This document shows positions 29,318 through 37,347 of a DNA stretch of 64,000 nt, piece by piece; the stretch's first letter is position 1; every line of letters starts with the position of its first letter. Below the pieces are notes generated by a model. That model was not told the origin of the DNA and searched no databases. It saw nothing but the letters and a program-made list of their open reading frames with translations. The stretch is from JACDHG01 sp963815295. GTDB lineage: Bacteria > Actinomycetota > Actinomycetes > Propionibacteriales > Nocardioidaceae. The DNA lies in NCBI GenBank assembly GCA_963815295.1, contig CAWFFZ010000008.1:1302001-1366000 (forward strand). The letters are read 5' to 3'. The position numbers and the translations under genes were made by a program.

Positions 29318-30319
29318 ATGACTCGACAGACCGCCGTAGAGGCGCACAACTTGGTGAAACATTTCGGCGAGACGGTCGCCGTCGACGGGGTGAGTTTTGC
29401 AATCCCTGAGGGCACTGTCCTGAGTTTGCTCGGGCCCAACGGGGCCGGTAAGACCACGATCGTGCGCATGCTCACGACGCTCAGCGTGCCGACCGGCGGC
29501 ACCGGCACGGTCGCCGGCCACGACATCATCCAGGACCCCGCCGGGGTGCGGCGCAATATGGGTCTTACCGGACAGGCGGCGACAGTCGACGAGTTGCTCA
29601 CCGGCCGGGAGAACATCCGGCTGATCGGCCGGCTCTATGGCATCCCAGCCAAGTATCTCGACGACGCCGCCGACGAGCTGCTCGAGCGCTTCGTCTTGAG
29701 CGACGCGGGGGATCGGATCGCGAAGACCTACTCGGGCGGGATGCGCCGCAGGCTCGACCTTGCGGTCAGCCTGGTCGCGTCGCCGCCGGTGCTGTTCCTG
29801 GACGAGCCGACCACGGGACTTGACCCGCGGAGCCGGGTCGAGCTGTGGGAGGTGCTCCGCGGGCTGGTGGCTGGAGGGACCACGTTGTTGCTGACGACCC
29901 AGTACCTCGAGGAGGCCGACACGCTGGCCGACGAGATCGTGGTGGTCGACAAGGGCAAGGTGATCGCGGCCGGCACACCCACCCAGCTCAAAGACCAGGC
30001 GGGTCGCGCCAGTGTCGTGATGACCCTGACCAACGGCGCAGACCTCCAGCGCGCTGCTTCGCTTGTGCGTAGCTGCGCGACCGAAGTGCACGTCGAGGAG
30101 GCACAACGTCGGGTCATCGCGCCGGCAGACGGGCTCGCCGATATGACGAGGATTGCGAACCTGCTCCAAGACAACGCTATCGAGGTCGACGACCTCGGTC
30201 TGAAGAGGCCAAGCCTCGACGATGTGTTCCTGCACCTCACCGGCCACCGTGCCGAAGATGAAACAGACCTAGATACCCCCGACGCGACCGACGCCGTGCC
30301 TCAGGAGGCCCTCCGATGA
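29318..30319 (+). CDS. ABC transporter ATP-binding protein (DrrA type)
   Basis: A 333-residue ATPase. Walker A is LLGPNGAGKTTIV, the signature is YSGGMRRRLDLA, Walker B is PPVLFLDEPTTGLDP, and the H-loop region is LLLTTQYLEEAD. The C-terminal extension of about 90 residues is typical of daunorubicin-resistance exporter ATPases. It overlaps the permease gene by 4 nt (ATGA). Together they would export a drug, lipid or polyketide. The cargo cannot be read from the sequence. Confidence 0.92.
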   Translation: MTRQTAVEAHNLVKHFGETVAVDGVSFAIPEGTVLSLLGPNGAGKTTIVRMLTTLSVPTGGTGTVAGHDIIQDPAGVRRNMGLTGQAATVDELLTGRENIRLIGRLYGIPAKYLDDAADELLERFVLSDAGDRIAKTYSGGMRRRLDLAVSLVASPPVLFLDEPTTGLDPRSRVELWEVLRGLVAGGTTLLLTTQYLEEADTLADEIVVVDKGKVIAAGTPTQLKDQAGRASVVMTLTNGADLQRAASLVRSCATEVHVEEAQRRVIAPADGLADMTRIANLLQDNAIEVDDLGLKRPSLDDVFLHLTGHRAEDETDLDTPDATDAVPQEALR

Positions 30320-31143
30320 CGACGATGACCCAGACCGGGCTCCCGATCGAGCACCGTTCCGTCGCGGAGCAGTCGTTGACCGTGGTGTGGCGCAACCTGC
30401 TCCACATCCGCCGGATGCCCGAGATGTTGCTCGACGTGACGATCCAGCCGGTGATGTTCGTGCTGCTGTTCGCCTATGTGTTCGGCGGTTCGATCGACGC
30501 GCCCGGCGCCGACTACAAGGAGTGGCTGCTGCCCGGCATCATGGTGCAGACGATGGTGTTCTCGTCGTTCGTTGTCGCGGTAGGTCTCACCGCCGACCTC
30601 GAAAAGGGGATTATCGACCGGATGCGGTCGCTGCCAATCTCACGATCGTCGGTGCTCATCGGCCGCAGCATCTCCAGCATCATGCACTCGAGCATCGGCA
30701 TCGTGGTCATGGCGCTGACCGGTCTGCTGATCGGCTGGCGGATCCACAACGGCGTCGCCGACGCCGTTCTCGCCTTCGCGCTGCTGATCATCTTCGGCTT
30801 CTCCATGATCTGGCTCGGGATCCTGGTCGGCTCGAGGTTGAGGTCCGTCGAGGCGGTCCAGGGATTCATGTTCACGGTCATGTTCCCGCTGACGTTCTTG
30901 GCCAATACGTTCGCGCCGACGGAAGACATGCCAACGTGGCTGCGGACAATCGCCGAGTGGAACCCGGTGTCTGCGCTGACGCAGGCGTGTCGAGAGCTGT
31001 GGGGCAATACAACGCCGGCCACGTCGGATGCTGCCCTTCCGCTCCAGTACCCAGAGGCGGCGACCCTCATCTGGGCCATCGTGATCACGGCCGTGCTGGC
31101 ACCACTGTCAGTCAGGGCATTCCGCAAGCGGGCCCAGGACTAG
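30316..31143 (+). CDS. ABC-2 transporter permease (DrrB type)
   Basis: A 275-residue permease with six hydrophobic segments. It has an ABC-2 core: SLTVVWRNLLHIRRMPEMLLDVTIQP, the EWLLPGIMVQTMVFSSF segment, LEKGIIDRMRSLPISRSSVLIGR, then FTVMFPLTFLANTFAPTEDMPTWLRTIAEWNPVSAL, the family hallmark. It is the membrane partner of the upstream ATPase and the last gene of that operon. Confidence 0.92.
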   Translation: MTTMTQTGLPIEHRSVAEQSLTVVWRNLLHIRRMPEMLLDVTIQPVMFVLLFAYVFGGSIDAPGADYKEWLLPGIMVQTMVFSSFVVAVGLTADLEKGIIDRMRSLPISRSSVLIGRSISSIMHSSIGIVVMALTGLLIGWRIHNGVADAVLAFALLIIFGFSMIWLGILVGSRLRSVEAVQGFMFTVMFPLTFLANTFAPTEDMPTWLRTIAEWNPVSALTQACRELWGNTTPATSDAALPLQYPEAATLIWAIVITAVLAPLSVRAFRKRAQD

Positions 31144-31192
31144 GGTCGATCGACCCTGGGGGAGCCTGAGGATCGCTGCGGCTGCGTAGGGA

Positions 31193-31198
31193 TAGGGT
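31193..31198 (+). promoter_or_regulatory. -10 box before the pterin dehydratase-like gene
   Basis: TAGGGT lies 8 nt before ATG 31207 with no ribosome site, so the transcript is probably leaderless. Confidence 0.45.
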
Positions 31199-31206
31199 CC
31201 CCGTCT

Positions 31207-31914
31207 ATGGACATGCTCAAGGGCGAACAGATCGCCGAGGCAAACCTGACCGACTGGCGCAAGCTCGCCCAGGGACTGCATGCCCGCTACGTCGTAGACG
31301 ACTTCGGCGCCGGCGCACGGTTCGTCGCCGCGGTGGGCGAGGCTGGCGACGCGCTCGGCCACCACCCGCGCGTGTCGATCGGCAACGGGTACGTCGACCT
31401 CAAGCTGGTCACCGCCGACGCCATCTACCGCGACGACGAGGGCACCGAATATGTCGTCGAATGGGTGACCCAGCAAGACGTCGACCTCGCGCGGCAGATC
31501 ACCGAGATCGCCGCCGACCACCAGTTCGACGCCGACCCGACCTCGGTCAGCGACATCGAGCTCGGCCTCGACACGGCGCACTCCGCGACCATCGCCCCGG
31601 TGTGGGCAGTCCTGCTGACCGGGAGCGCTGAGGCCCAGGGCCGCGGAACCCCCAGCGACGAAATCCGAGACGCCACGTCGCGGGTACCGAATCTGTGGTT
31701 CGGGGACACCGACGAGCACGAGACCCCGCGTCAGCGGTTCCACATCGAGGTCTATGTGGCGCCCGAGGTGGCTGAGCAACGGATCGCCGCCGCCGTCGCC
31801 GCGGGCGGGACCGTCGTCGATGACAGCAACGCGCCCTCGCTCACGGTGATCGCCGACCAGGACGGCAACCAGGGAATCGTGTGCGTCGACGTGTCCGCTG
31901 CGAAGAAGGATTGA
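31207..31914 (+). CDS. pterin-4a-carbinolamine dehydratase domain fused to a VOC/glyoxalase-like domain
   Basis: A 235-residue two-domain protein. Residues 1-100 match pterin-4a-carbinolamine dehydratase, with the active-site run GDALGHHPRVSIGNGYVDLKLVT and LARQITEIAADHQFD. Residues 110-232 look like a glyoxalase-type VOC domain (PVWAVLLTG, NLWFGDTDEHETPRQRFHIEVYV, LTVIADQDGNQGIVCVD). The first domain recycles tetrahydrobiopterin or acts as a DCoH-like protein. No aromatic amino acid hydroxylase is near, so the partner is unknown. Confidence 0.8.
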   Translation: MDMLKGEQIAEANLTDWRKLAQGLHARYVVDDFGAGARFVAAVGEAGDALGHHPRVSIGNGYVDLKLVTADAIYRDDEGTEYVVEWVTQQDVDLARQITEIAADHQFDADPTSVSDIELGLDTAHSATIAPVWAVLLTGSAEAQGRGTPSDEIRDATSRVPNLWFGDTDEHETPRQRFHIEVYVAPEVAEQRIAAAVAAGGTVVDDSNAPSLTVIADQDGNQGIVCVDVSAAKKD

Positions 31915-31976
31915 AACGCTAACTCGGTTGACCCGCGGCGCGCGGCCGCGGGTCACTGTGCGGGCGCAACCGGGGA

Positions 31977-31982
31977 TAGGCT
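31977..31982 (+). promoter_or_regulatory. -10 box, leaderless acetyltransferase gene
   Basis: TAGGCT lies 5 nt before ATG 31988. Confidence 0.45.
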
Positions 31983-31987
31983 GCGGC

Positions 31988-32578
31988 ATGGCTACCGAGT
32001 CGTCGTACACCATCGCGCCTCTCAGCCCCGAGACCTGGTCGGCCTTCGATGCGATGGTGCAGCGGCACAACGGCATCTTCGGGGGCTGCTGGTGCATCTG
32101 GTTCCACCCTGACGGGCCCGAGCGCGGCCAGGGCGCGGAGGCCAACCGGGCGCTGAAGAAGGCCTACGTTGAGCAGGGCAAGGCGCACGCCGCACTGGTG
32201 ATGGACGGCGACGAGGCCATCGCGTGGGCTGAGTACGGCACCCCGGTCGAGTTGCCCAGCCTCCACCACCGCAAGGAGTACGACGCCACCAAAACCGCGG
32301 ATCCCGACTACCGAATCACCTGCGTCTTCGTCGACAAGCACCACCGGCGACAGGGCGTGACGGAGCTGGCGATCACAGGTGCACTCGACCTGATTGCCCA
32401 GGCCGGCGGCGGGCGGGTCGAGAGCTATCCCCACGACCTGACGAACCAAACCAAGAAGATGTCGTCGTCGTTTCTCTACAACGGCACCCGTCGACTCTAC
32501 GAGCGGCTCGGCTTCACCTACGACCGGCCCAAAGGGCTGAAGAACTGCGTCATGGTGAAGACGGTCGAGCCTGCATGA
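31988..32578 (+). CDS. GNAT-fold acetyltransferase-like protein
   Basis: A 196-residue protein. The N-terminus has SPETWSAFDAMVQRHNGIFGGCWCIWFHP, common to a large actinobacterial GNAT-like family. The acetyl-CoA loop is less classic: ITCVFVDKHHRRQGVTELAITGALDLI, and the C-terminus has SSSFLYNGTRRLYERLGFTYDRP. The start is the ATG 5 nt after TAGGCT rather than a TTG at 31928. The acceptor substrate is unknown. Confidence 0.8.
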   Translation: MATESSYTIAPLSPETWSAFDAMVQRHNGIFGGCWCIWFHPDGPERGQGAEANRALKKAYVEQGKAHAALVMDGDEAIAWAEYGTPVELPSLHHRKEYDATKTADPDYRITCVFVDKHHRRQGVTELAITGALDLIAQAGGGRVESYPHDLTNQTKKMSSSFLYNGTRRLYERLGFTYDRPKGLKNCVMVKTVEPA

Positions 32579-32588
32579 AGGTGACTAG

Positions 32589-32618
32589 TTGACATAATGT
32601 TGCTTATCGGCGTAATAG
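32589..32618 (+). promoter_or_regulatory. strong sigma70-type promoter in an AT-rich patch
   Basis: TTGACA (32589-32594) is a perfect -35 box; TAATAG (32613-32618) follows after 18 nt. The spacer holds the small dyad ATAA-TGTTGC-TTAT. A second dyad, TGAGA-GAACTCG-TCTCA, lies shortly downstream in the roughly 100-nt leader before ATG 32727. Such a complete promoter with dyads suggests a regulated, possibly acquired gene. Confidence 0.55.
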
Positions 32619-32726
32619 CAGGACGAGTCGAAGCAGATGAGAGAACTCGTCTCAACGCCCGACCGCTGATTTTTCCACGCCATGCTGGTCTGTACGCCGA
32701 ATACCGACTCACGGGAGGCTGACGCC

Positions 32727-33290
32727 ATGCGGAAACTGGCCTTTGGCATGAACGTGAGCCTGGACGGCTACATCGCCGCGCCCGGCGACGACATCGGCTG
32801 GAGCGTGCCGAGCGACGAGGTGTTCCAGTGGTGGTCCGACCGGGTGGGAGCGACGGGCCTGGCGCTGTACGGGCGCAAACTGTGGGAGACGATGAGCTCC
32901 CACTGGCCGACCGCCGACCAACAGCCTGGCGCCACACCCGCGCAGATCGAGTTCGCCCGCCGCTGGCGGGACATGCCGAAGGTGGTGTTCTCCTCGACGA
33001 CCAGCGCAGTCGACTGGAACGCCCGCCTGGTCGCCGGCGACGCGGTCACCGAGATCACCCGGCTCAAGGCTGAGGACGGCGGTCGCATGGACATCGGCGG
33101 TGCCACCCTCGCCGCGGCCGCCATGCGGGTCGGGCTGATCGACGAGTACGCGATCGTCACCCACCCGGTCCTGGTGGGCGGCGGCACGCCGTTCTTCACG
33201 GCCCTGGACAACTGGGTGAACCTGAACCTGGTGGAAACGCGGACGTTTCCCGATGGCGTGGTCCTCACCAGGCATGAGACCAGGCGCTGA
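32727..33290 (+). CDS. dihydrofolate reductase / RibD C-terminal-like protein
   Basis: A 187-residue reductase-fold protein from ATG 32727 behind GGGAGG. The family run is MNVSLDGYIAAPGDDIGW, GLALYGRKLWETMSSHW, PKVVFSSTTSAVDWN, and DIGGATLAAAAMRVGLIDEYAIVTHPVLVGGGTPFF. Members are common stress- or drug-associated NADPH-dependent reductases of unknown substrate; it is not the folate-cycle DHFR. It has its own strong promoter. Confidence 0.87.
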   Translation: MRKLAFGMNVSLDGYIAAPGDDIGWSVPSDEVFQWWSDRVGATGLALYGRKLWETMSSHWPTADQQPGATPAQIEFARRWRDMPKVVFSSTTSAVDWNARLVAGDAVTEITRLKAEDGGRMDIGGATLAAAAMRVGLIDEYAIVTHPVLVGGGTPFFTALDNWVNLNLVETRTFPDGVVLTRHETRR

Positions 33291-33445
33291 GTTCCGCCGG
33301 CCGTCCTGAGCTTCGAGCGGCTCTCGAGCGGCTTCGGGGTCTATTCGTCCCACTGCAACACGTCTCACTACCAGTCTCGTGAAGACGGTTCCAGCAAATG
33401 CGAGGAGGCCTGAGGTGGGGTGCTCGGCTTGTCGGTAGCGCGTCC

Positions 33446-33451
33446 TAGGCT
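33446..33451 (+). promoter_or_regulatory. candidate -10 box before the VOC gene
   Basis: TAGGCT, about 33 nt before ATG 33485. Here the gene has a short leader with a ribosome site (GGGAGG, 33473-33478), unlike the leaderless genes. Confidence 0.3.
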
Positions 33452-33484
33452 GCGTGAAGCTTGATTGCCAACGGGAGGATGACG

Positions 33485-33898
33485 ATGACCGAGTACCCGC
33501 AACTGCTGCACACGGCTCTCGACACAACCAGGCCCCGGGAACTCGCCGAGTTCTATCGGCAATTGCTCGGTCTGCAATACCGGCACGGTGACGAACCGCC
33601 CGCGGACGGGGAACCAGACGAGGCGGACTGGCTCGTCCTCGTCGATTCGGAGGGGAATCGCAAGCTCGCATTCCAGGAGGTGCCCAGCCTTCACCGGACC
33701 ACCTGGCCAGAGCATGACGTGCCGATGCAGTTGCACCTCGATTTCACGGTCTCGAGCCGGGCTGAGCTCGACAGGCAGCGTGAACGTGCCGAGTCCCTGG
33801 GCGCAGAACTGCTTCTCGACCGAACTGATGACCCCGACGAGGCGTTGTTCGTGTTCGCAGATCTCTCCGGCCACCCGTTCTGCATCTTCGTTGCCTAA
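33485..33898 (+). CDS. VOC-family (glyoxalase/dioxygenase-like) protein
   Basis: A 137-residue vicinal-oxygen-chelate protein. It has LHTALDTTRPRELAEFYRQLLGLQY, DWLVLVDSEGNRKLAFQEVP, MQLHLDFTVSSRAELDRQRERAESLGAELL, and a C-terminal FADLSGHPFCIFVA. The metal ligands His (LHTALD) and His/Glu (QLHLDF; GHPFCIF) are at family positions. Such proteins often confer thiol-antibiotic resistance or act as isomerases; the substrate is unknown. ATG 33485 is 6 nt from GGGAGG. Its stop overlaps the convergent MFS gene by 4 nt. Confidence 0.85.
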   Translation: MTEYPQLLHTALDTTRPRELAEFYRQLLGLQYRHGDEPPADGEPDEADWLVLVDSEGNRKLAFQEVPSLHRTTWPEHDVPMQLHLDFTVSSRAELDRQRERAESLGAELLLDRTDDPDEALFVFADLSGHPFCIFVA

Positions 33899-35439
33899 GG
33901 GTGCAGGGACTCGCGGAACGTCGCGAGAAGAGCGTCGCGGCTCGATGCGGACAGGCGTTCGTGCGCGGGCAGTCCCCGGAGAGCCTCGATCGTCCGCTGC
34001 ACCTGCTCGAGGTGGCGAGCGCAACCGAGACACCCGCGAACGTGGTTGGTAAAACGAAGTTCGTCGTGGGGGTCGAGGTCGCCTTCGAGGAACTCGGTGA
34101 CCACCTCGACGAAATCGTTGCAGTCGAGCGGATCCACTTCGTTACGAGACTCCAAGACGCACATCCGGACGTCGCGCAGCAGCCGCGTGGTCAACGCGTC
34201 GGCTGCCGACTCTGCAGGCGGCTGCTGCCGTCGCGCCAGCACGGCTAGTCCGAGACTGGTCAGGAGTGTCGCCGCGATGAGCATCCAGGCGGCCACCTCA
34301 ACCCCTTGGCCACGGCTCAGATAGCCGAGCCCGAGCGCGAACGGCAGGAAGCAAATCCAGCCAAACGCGCTGACTCCCGAGGCGACCCCAGTGCGGATGG
34401 TCGAAGGCACGGAGTCGTGCAACAGCTGGATGACACGGATACTCGTGATCAGCAGCAGGAGCGCCAGTACGACCTGGGCACCAATGACGACAGACAGGTT
34501 GTCGACGGTGAGAGCGAGACTGGCCAGCAGCATGATGCCCGCGACGATCACCAGGACGACCGGCTTGTCCAACGGGATGCGTCCCGCCAGCAGCCCGCCC
34601 AGCCCGAGGGTCGCCATCAGGGCTGCCCAATAGGGTCCGTACATGCCGGCGGCCGCGTCGTGGGCAATGAGCCAAAGTGGCCCGAACTCGAAGATCGACT
34701 GCAGCAAGAGAGCCGTCAGCACAGCGAGCACGACGATGGGCGCGAGGCGAGGGGTCCGCGCGATGGCGCCGTACGTGACTGCAACCTGCGCCCGAATCGA
34801 AATCGCCTCTTCGCGCTTGTGCAGTTGCGGCTCCACGAACCGGAACAGCGAAACGACCGCTGCGGCCGCGAACGGCACCGTCAGAAAGTACGTGAGACGC
34901 GCCGAGGTGAACTCCGCGACCACGCCGCCGACGAGCGCGCCAGCCACCAAGGCAACACTCTCGACGAACCGCACCCTGCCGATCTGCCGCTCGAAGGCCT
35001 CACTCGCACCGATCTCCTCCAACACCGTGTCGTACACGATGGCGTCCATCGTGCCGGAGTACATCGCGAAGTACACGGCGAGGACGAGGGCGCTGACGAT
35101 GTACGTCGCGACGTTCTGACTGAGCCCGCCGACAAGCGAGGTCAACGTCAACGCCACGGCCGCGATGACGAGAACTCCTCGTCTGCTCCACCGGTCGGCG
35201 AGGATCCCAGACGGTATCTCGATGATCGGGACCAAGGCGGCGTAAGCGGCTGCCATCACCCCGATGGACGCGGCGTCGAAGCCGATCTCGGTCATGAACA
35301 GTTTCTCGACGGGCACCCAAAGCATGAAGCCCAACAGCGCAACCGCGAGGGTCAACGGCCGCAGCCGCTTCTGGAGAGATCGCTTCGACTCGATGCTGTC
35401 GGCTGCGTCGGTCTCCAGCTCCGCTTGTTCGACTGCCAT
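33895..35439 (-). CDS. MFS transporter fused to a C-terminal zinc anti-sigma (ZAS) domain
   Basis: A 514-residue protein. Residues 27-403 form a major-facilitator membrane domain with about 12 hydrophobic segments, including the loop-2/3 motif GILADRWSRRGVLVIAA. Residues 430-500 are soluble: C440-NDFVEVVTEFLEGDLDPHDELRFTN, then H466-x3-C470-x2-C473, the HxxxCxxC zinc motif of anti-sigma factors, followed by a helix (LEQVQRTIEALRGLP). An MFS C-terminus lies in the cytoplasm, where it could hold a sigma factor. It starts 29 nt after an ECF sigma gene in the same operon. ATG 35439 is preferred; a GTG lies at 35454. The ligand is unknown. The sigma-binding role is an inference from the motif and gene pairing. 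Confidence 0.82.
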   Translation of the reverse strand: MAVEQAELETDAADSIESKRSLQKRLRPLTLAVALLGFMLWVPVEKLFMTEIGFDAASIGVMAAAYAALVPIIEIPSGILADRWSRRGVLVIAAVALTLTSLVGGLSQNVATYIVSALVLAVYFAMYSGTMDAIVYDTVLEEIGASEAFERQIGRVRFVESVALVAGALVGGVVAEFTSARLTYFLTVPFAAAAVVSLFRFVEPQLHKREEAISIRAQVAVTYGAIARTPRLAPIVVLAVLTALLLQSIFEFGPLWLIAHDAAAGMYGPYWAALMATLGLGGLLAGRIPLDKPVVLVIVAGIMLLASLALTVDNLSVVIGAQVVLALLLLITSIRVIQLLHDSVPSTIRTGVASGVSAFGWICFLPFALGLGYLSRGQGVEVAAWMLIAATLLTSLGLAVLARRQQPPAESAADALTTRLLRDVRMCVLESRNEVDPLDCNDFVEVVTEFLEGDLDPHDELRFTNHVRGCLGCARHLEQVQRTIEALRGLPAHERLSASSRDALLATFRESLHP

Positions 35440-35468
35440 GACTACCAGAGTCACGAGACGCCGATTCG

Positions 35469-36113
35469 TTACGCGGATGAGAGATATTTCTCCAGCTCGG
35501 CCCTGACAGCGGATCGCGCCCGATGCAACAGCACGCGCTGGTTGGCCTGGGTGATGTCCAGCAACGCGCACGTCTCCCCCGCCGTGTGACCCTCGACGTC
35601 GCGCATGGTGATGACGGCTCGCTGCCGTGCGGGGAGACGGTCGACCGCGGTGGTGACCACCCGGCGTACCTCCGCAGACAGTGCCTCCCCTTCAGGGGAC
35701 GGCCACGGCGCCGGCAGGTCCAGCCAGTGCCCGGGATAGAGCTGGTCGGCGCCGCGGAAGCGGGCGGGATCCACGCTGAGCTCATCGTCCGGATCCATGC
35801 TGCCCGAGGGGACCGTACGACTGTCTCGTGCTGCTCGGCTCTTGGCCGTGTTGGCCAGAATCCGGTAGACCCAGTGCTTCAGCGACGACCTGCCTTCGAA
35901 CCTGTCGATGTTCTGGATGACGGCGAGCCAGGTGTCTTGTACGACATCGTCGGCCGAGGCGGTGCTCGTGACGTACGAGGCCGCGAGCCGGTGCATCCCG
36001 CCGGACCAGGAGTCCAACAGCAGCTCGAACGCTTCTTCGTCCCCGCCGCGCAGCCGGGCTATGAGTACATCGTCCGGCGGCAGTGGATCCTTCAGGGACT
36101 GGGATGGGTTCAT
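35469..36113 (-). CDS. ECF-family RNA polymerase sigma factor
   Basis: A 214-residue sigma factor. Region 2 spans about 24-95 (GDEEAFELLLDSW, ASADDVVQDTWLAVIQNIDRFEGRSSLKHWVYRILAN). Region 4 spans about 155-208 (VDRLPARQRAVITMRDVEGHTAGETCALLDITQANQRVLLHRARSAVR). A roughly 50-residue linker rich in Pro/Asp separates them. ATG 36113 is preferred to the TTG at 36122. The next gene carries the presumed anti-sigma domain. Upstream on this strand AAC and CGGTC are 16 nt apart (36149-36172), a tentative self-regulated ECF promoter. Target genes are unknown. Confidence 0.9.
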   Translation of the reverse strand: MNPSQSLKDPLPPDDVLIARLRGGDEEAFELLLDSWSGGMHRLAASYVTSTASADDVVQDTWLAVIQNIDRFEGRSSLKHWVYRILANTAKSRAARDSRTVPSGSMDPDDELSVDPARFRGADQLYPGHWLDLPAPWPSPEGEALSAEVRRVVTTAVDRLPARQRAVITMRDVEGHTAGETCALLDITQANQRVLLHRARSAVRAELEKYLSSA

Positions 36114-36171
36114 CGCCCGCAACGGTAAGACCCATGACCGACAGCGTCGACCGAACGATCACGGACACCGT

Positions 36172-36177
36172 TAGGGT
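36172..36177 (+). promoter_or_regulatory. -10 box of the dehydratase transcript
   Basis: TAGGGT lies 6 nt before an ATG at 36184 that opens a 25-codon frame. Confidence 0.4.
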
Positions 36178-36183
36178 CGGCGG

Positions 36184-36261
36184 ATGGACCAGAGACGGCG
36201 CGAAGCCGGGCGAACCTTTCTGAGCGGCGACGAGGGCACCACACAGGAGACCCCATCGTGA
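36184..36261 (+). CDS. possible 25-residue leader peptide coupled to the dehydratase gene
   Basis: The frame starts 6 nt after TAGGGT, encodes a polar 25-residue peptide (MDQRRREAGRTFLSGDEGTT and five more), and ends in TGA that overlaps the GTG of the next gene (GTGA). The geometry suits translational coupling, but the next gene also has its own AGGAG site (36245-36249). The peptide resembles nothing known. It may be chance. Confidence 0.35.
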   Translation: MDQRRREAGRTFLSGDEGTTQETPS

Positions 36262-37277
36262 AACTGCTCGTCACCGGCGCAGCCGGCTTCATCGGAGCGA
36301 ACTTCGTCGCCTACTGGACGAAGCATCATCCCGACGACCAGGTGGTCGCTTATGACCTCCTCACCTATGCGGGCTCAGAGTCCAACCTCCACGAGGTGCG
36401 CGACGCGATCACGTTCATCCGTGGTGACATCGCAGACCAAACTCATGTCGCGGAGGCCCTCGCGACGCACGACATCGAGCTAATGGTGAACTTCGCCGCC
36501 GAGTCACACAACAGCCTTGCCGTCCTCGATCCCGGTCGCTTCTTCCAGACCAACGTGCTCGGCACGCAGCGCCTCCTCGAGGCCAGCCGTCGACATGGTC
36601 TCAGCCGCTTTCACCACATCTCGACGTGCGAGGTGTACGGCGACATGGCGCTCGATGATCCTGGCGCGTTCACAGAGAAGTCTCCCTACCGGCCACGGAC
36701 GCCGTACAACGCGTCCAAGGCATCGGCCGACCATGCCGTGCGTGCGTATCACGAGACGTTTGGGCTTCCCGTCACGATCACGAACTGCTCCAACAACTAC
36801 GGGCCCTTCCAGTTTCCCGAGAAAGTCATCCCCGTCTTCGTCACGAACGCGCTGCAGGATCAACCTCTGCCGGTCTATGCCACGAGTCAGAACCAGCGCG
36901 AGTGGCTCCATGTCGACGACCACTGTCGAGCGATCGACGCGGTCTTGCACGCTGGGCGCATCGGCGAGACCTACAACATCGGGTCGGGTCGTGAGGCTAG
37001 CGTCAGCGAGCTCGCCTCGCTCATCCTCACGGCACTCGACAAACCCGAATCGATGATTGCGACCGTGCCTGACCGGCCCGGCCACGACCGCCGCTACCTG
37101 CTCGACTGCACAAAGCTCCACAACGAGCTCGGATGGTCTCCGCAGGTCAGTTTCGAGTCGGGAGTTGCCGACACGATCCGGTGGTACGCCGACAACGAGA
37201 GCTGGTGGCGTCCGCTTCTGGAGCGGCGCGGCGTCGACGAGAGCCAGTGGAAAGCAACTCTGCAGCCACCCGCGTGA
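36258..37277 (+). CDS. NAD-dependent sugar-nucleotide dehydratase/epimerase (RmlB-like)
   Basis: A 339-residue extended SDR close to dTDP-glucose 4,6-dehydratase. The NAD loop is VTGAAGFIGANF (5-16). The catalytic Tyr150 and Lys154 are in TPYNASKASADHA. NCSNNYGPFQFPEKVIPVF and NQREWLHVDDHCRAID are RmlB hallmarks. The RmlB Thr-Asp-Glu triad reads Thr123-Cys124-Glu125 (ISTCEVYGD), so the acid Asp is replaced by Cys; the reaction may differ from a true 4,6-dehydratase. It is divergent from the ECF sigma operon. No other rml genes are nearby. Confidence 0.85.
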   Translation: MKLLVTGAAGFIGANFVAYWTKHHPDDQVVAYDLLTYAGSESNLHEVRDAITFIRGDIADQTHVAEALATHDIELMVNFAAESHNSLAVLDPGRFFQTNVLGTQRLLEASRRHGLSRFHHISTCEVYGDMALDDPGAFTEKSPYRPRTPYNASKASADHAVRAYHETFGLPVTITNCSNNYGPFQFPEKVIPVFVTNALQDQPLPVYATSQNQREWLHVDDHCRAIDAVLHAGRIGETYNIGSGREASVSELASLILTALDKPESMIATVPDRPGHDRRYLLDCTKLHNELGWSPQVSFESGVADTIRWYADNESWWRPLLERRGVDESQWKATLQPPA

Positions 37278-37335
37278 CCCTGAACTGCCGTGGCATTACT
37301 CAAGGTTCAACCCGGCGAGGCAGCCGCCTGAGTCT

Positions 37336-37341
37336 TAGGCT
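37336..37341 (+). promoter_or_regulatory. -10 box, leaderless acetyltransferase gene
   Basis: TAGGCT lies 6 nt before ATG 37348. Confidence 0.5.
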
Positions 37342-37347
37342 CATGCG

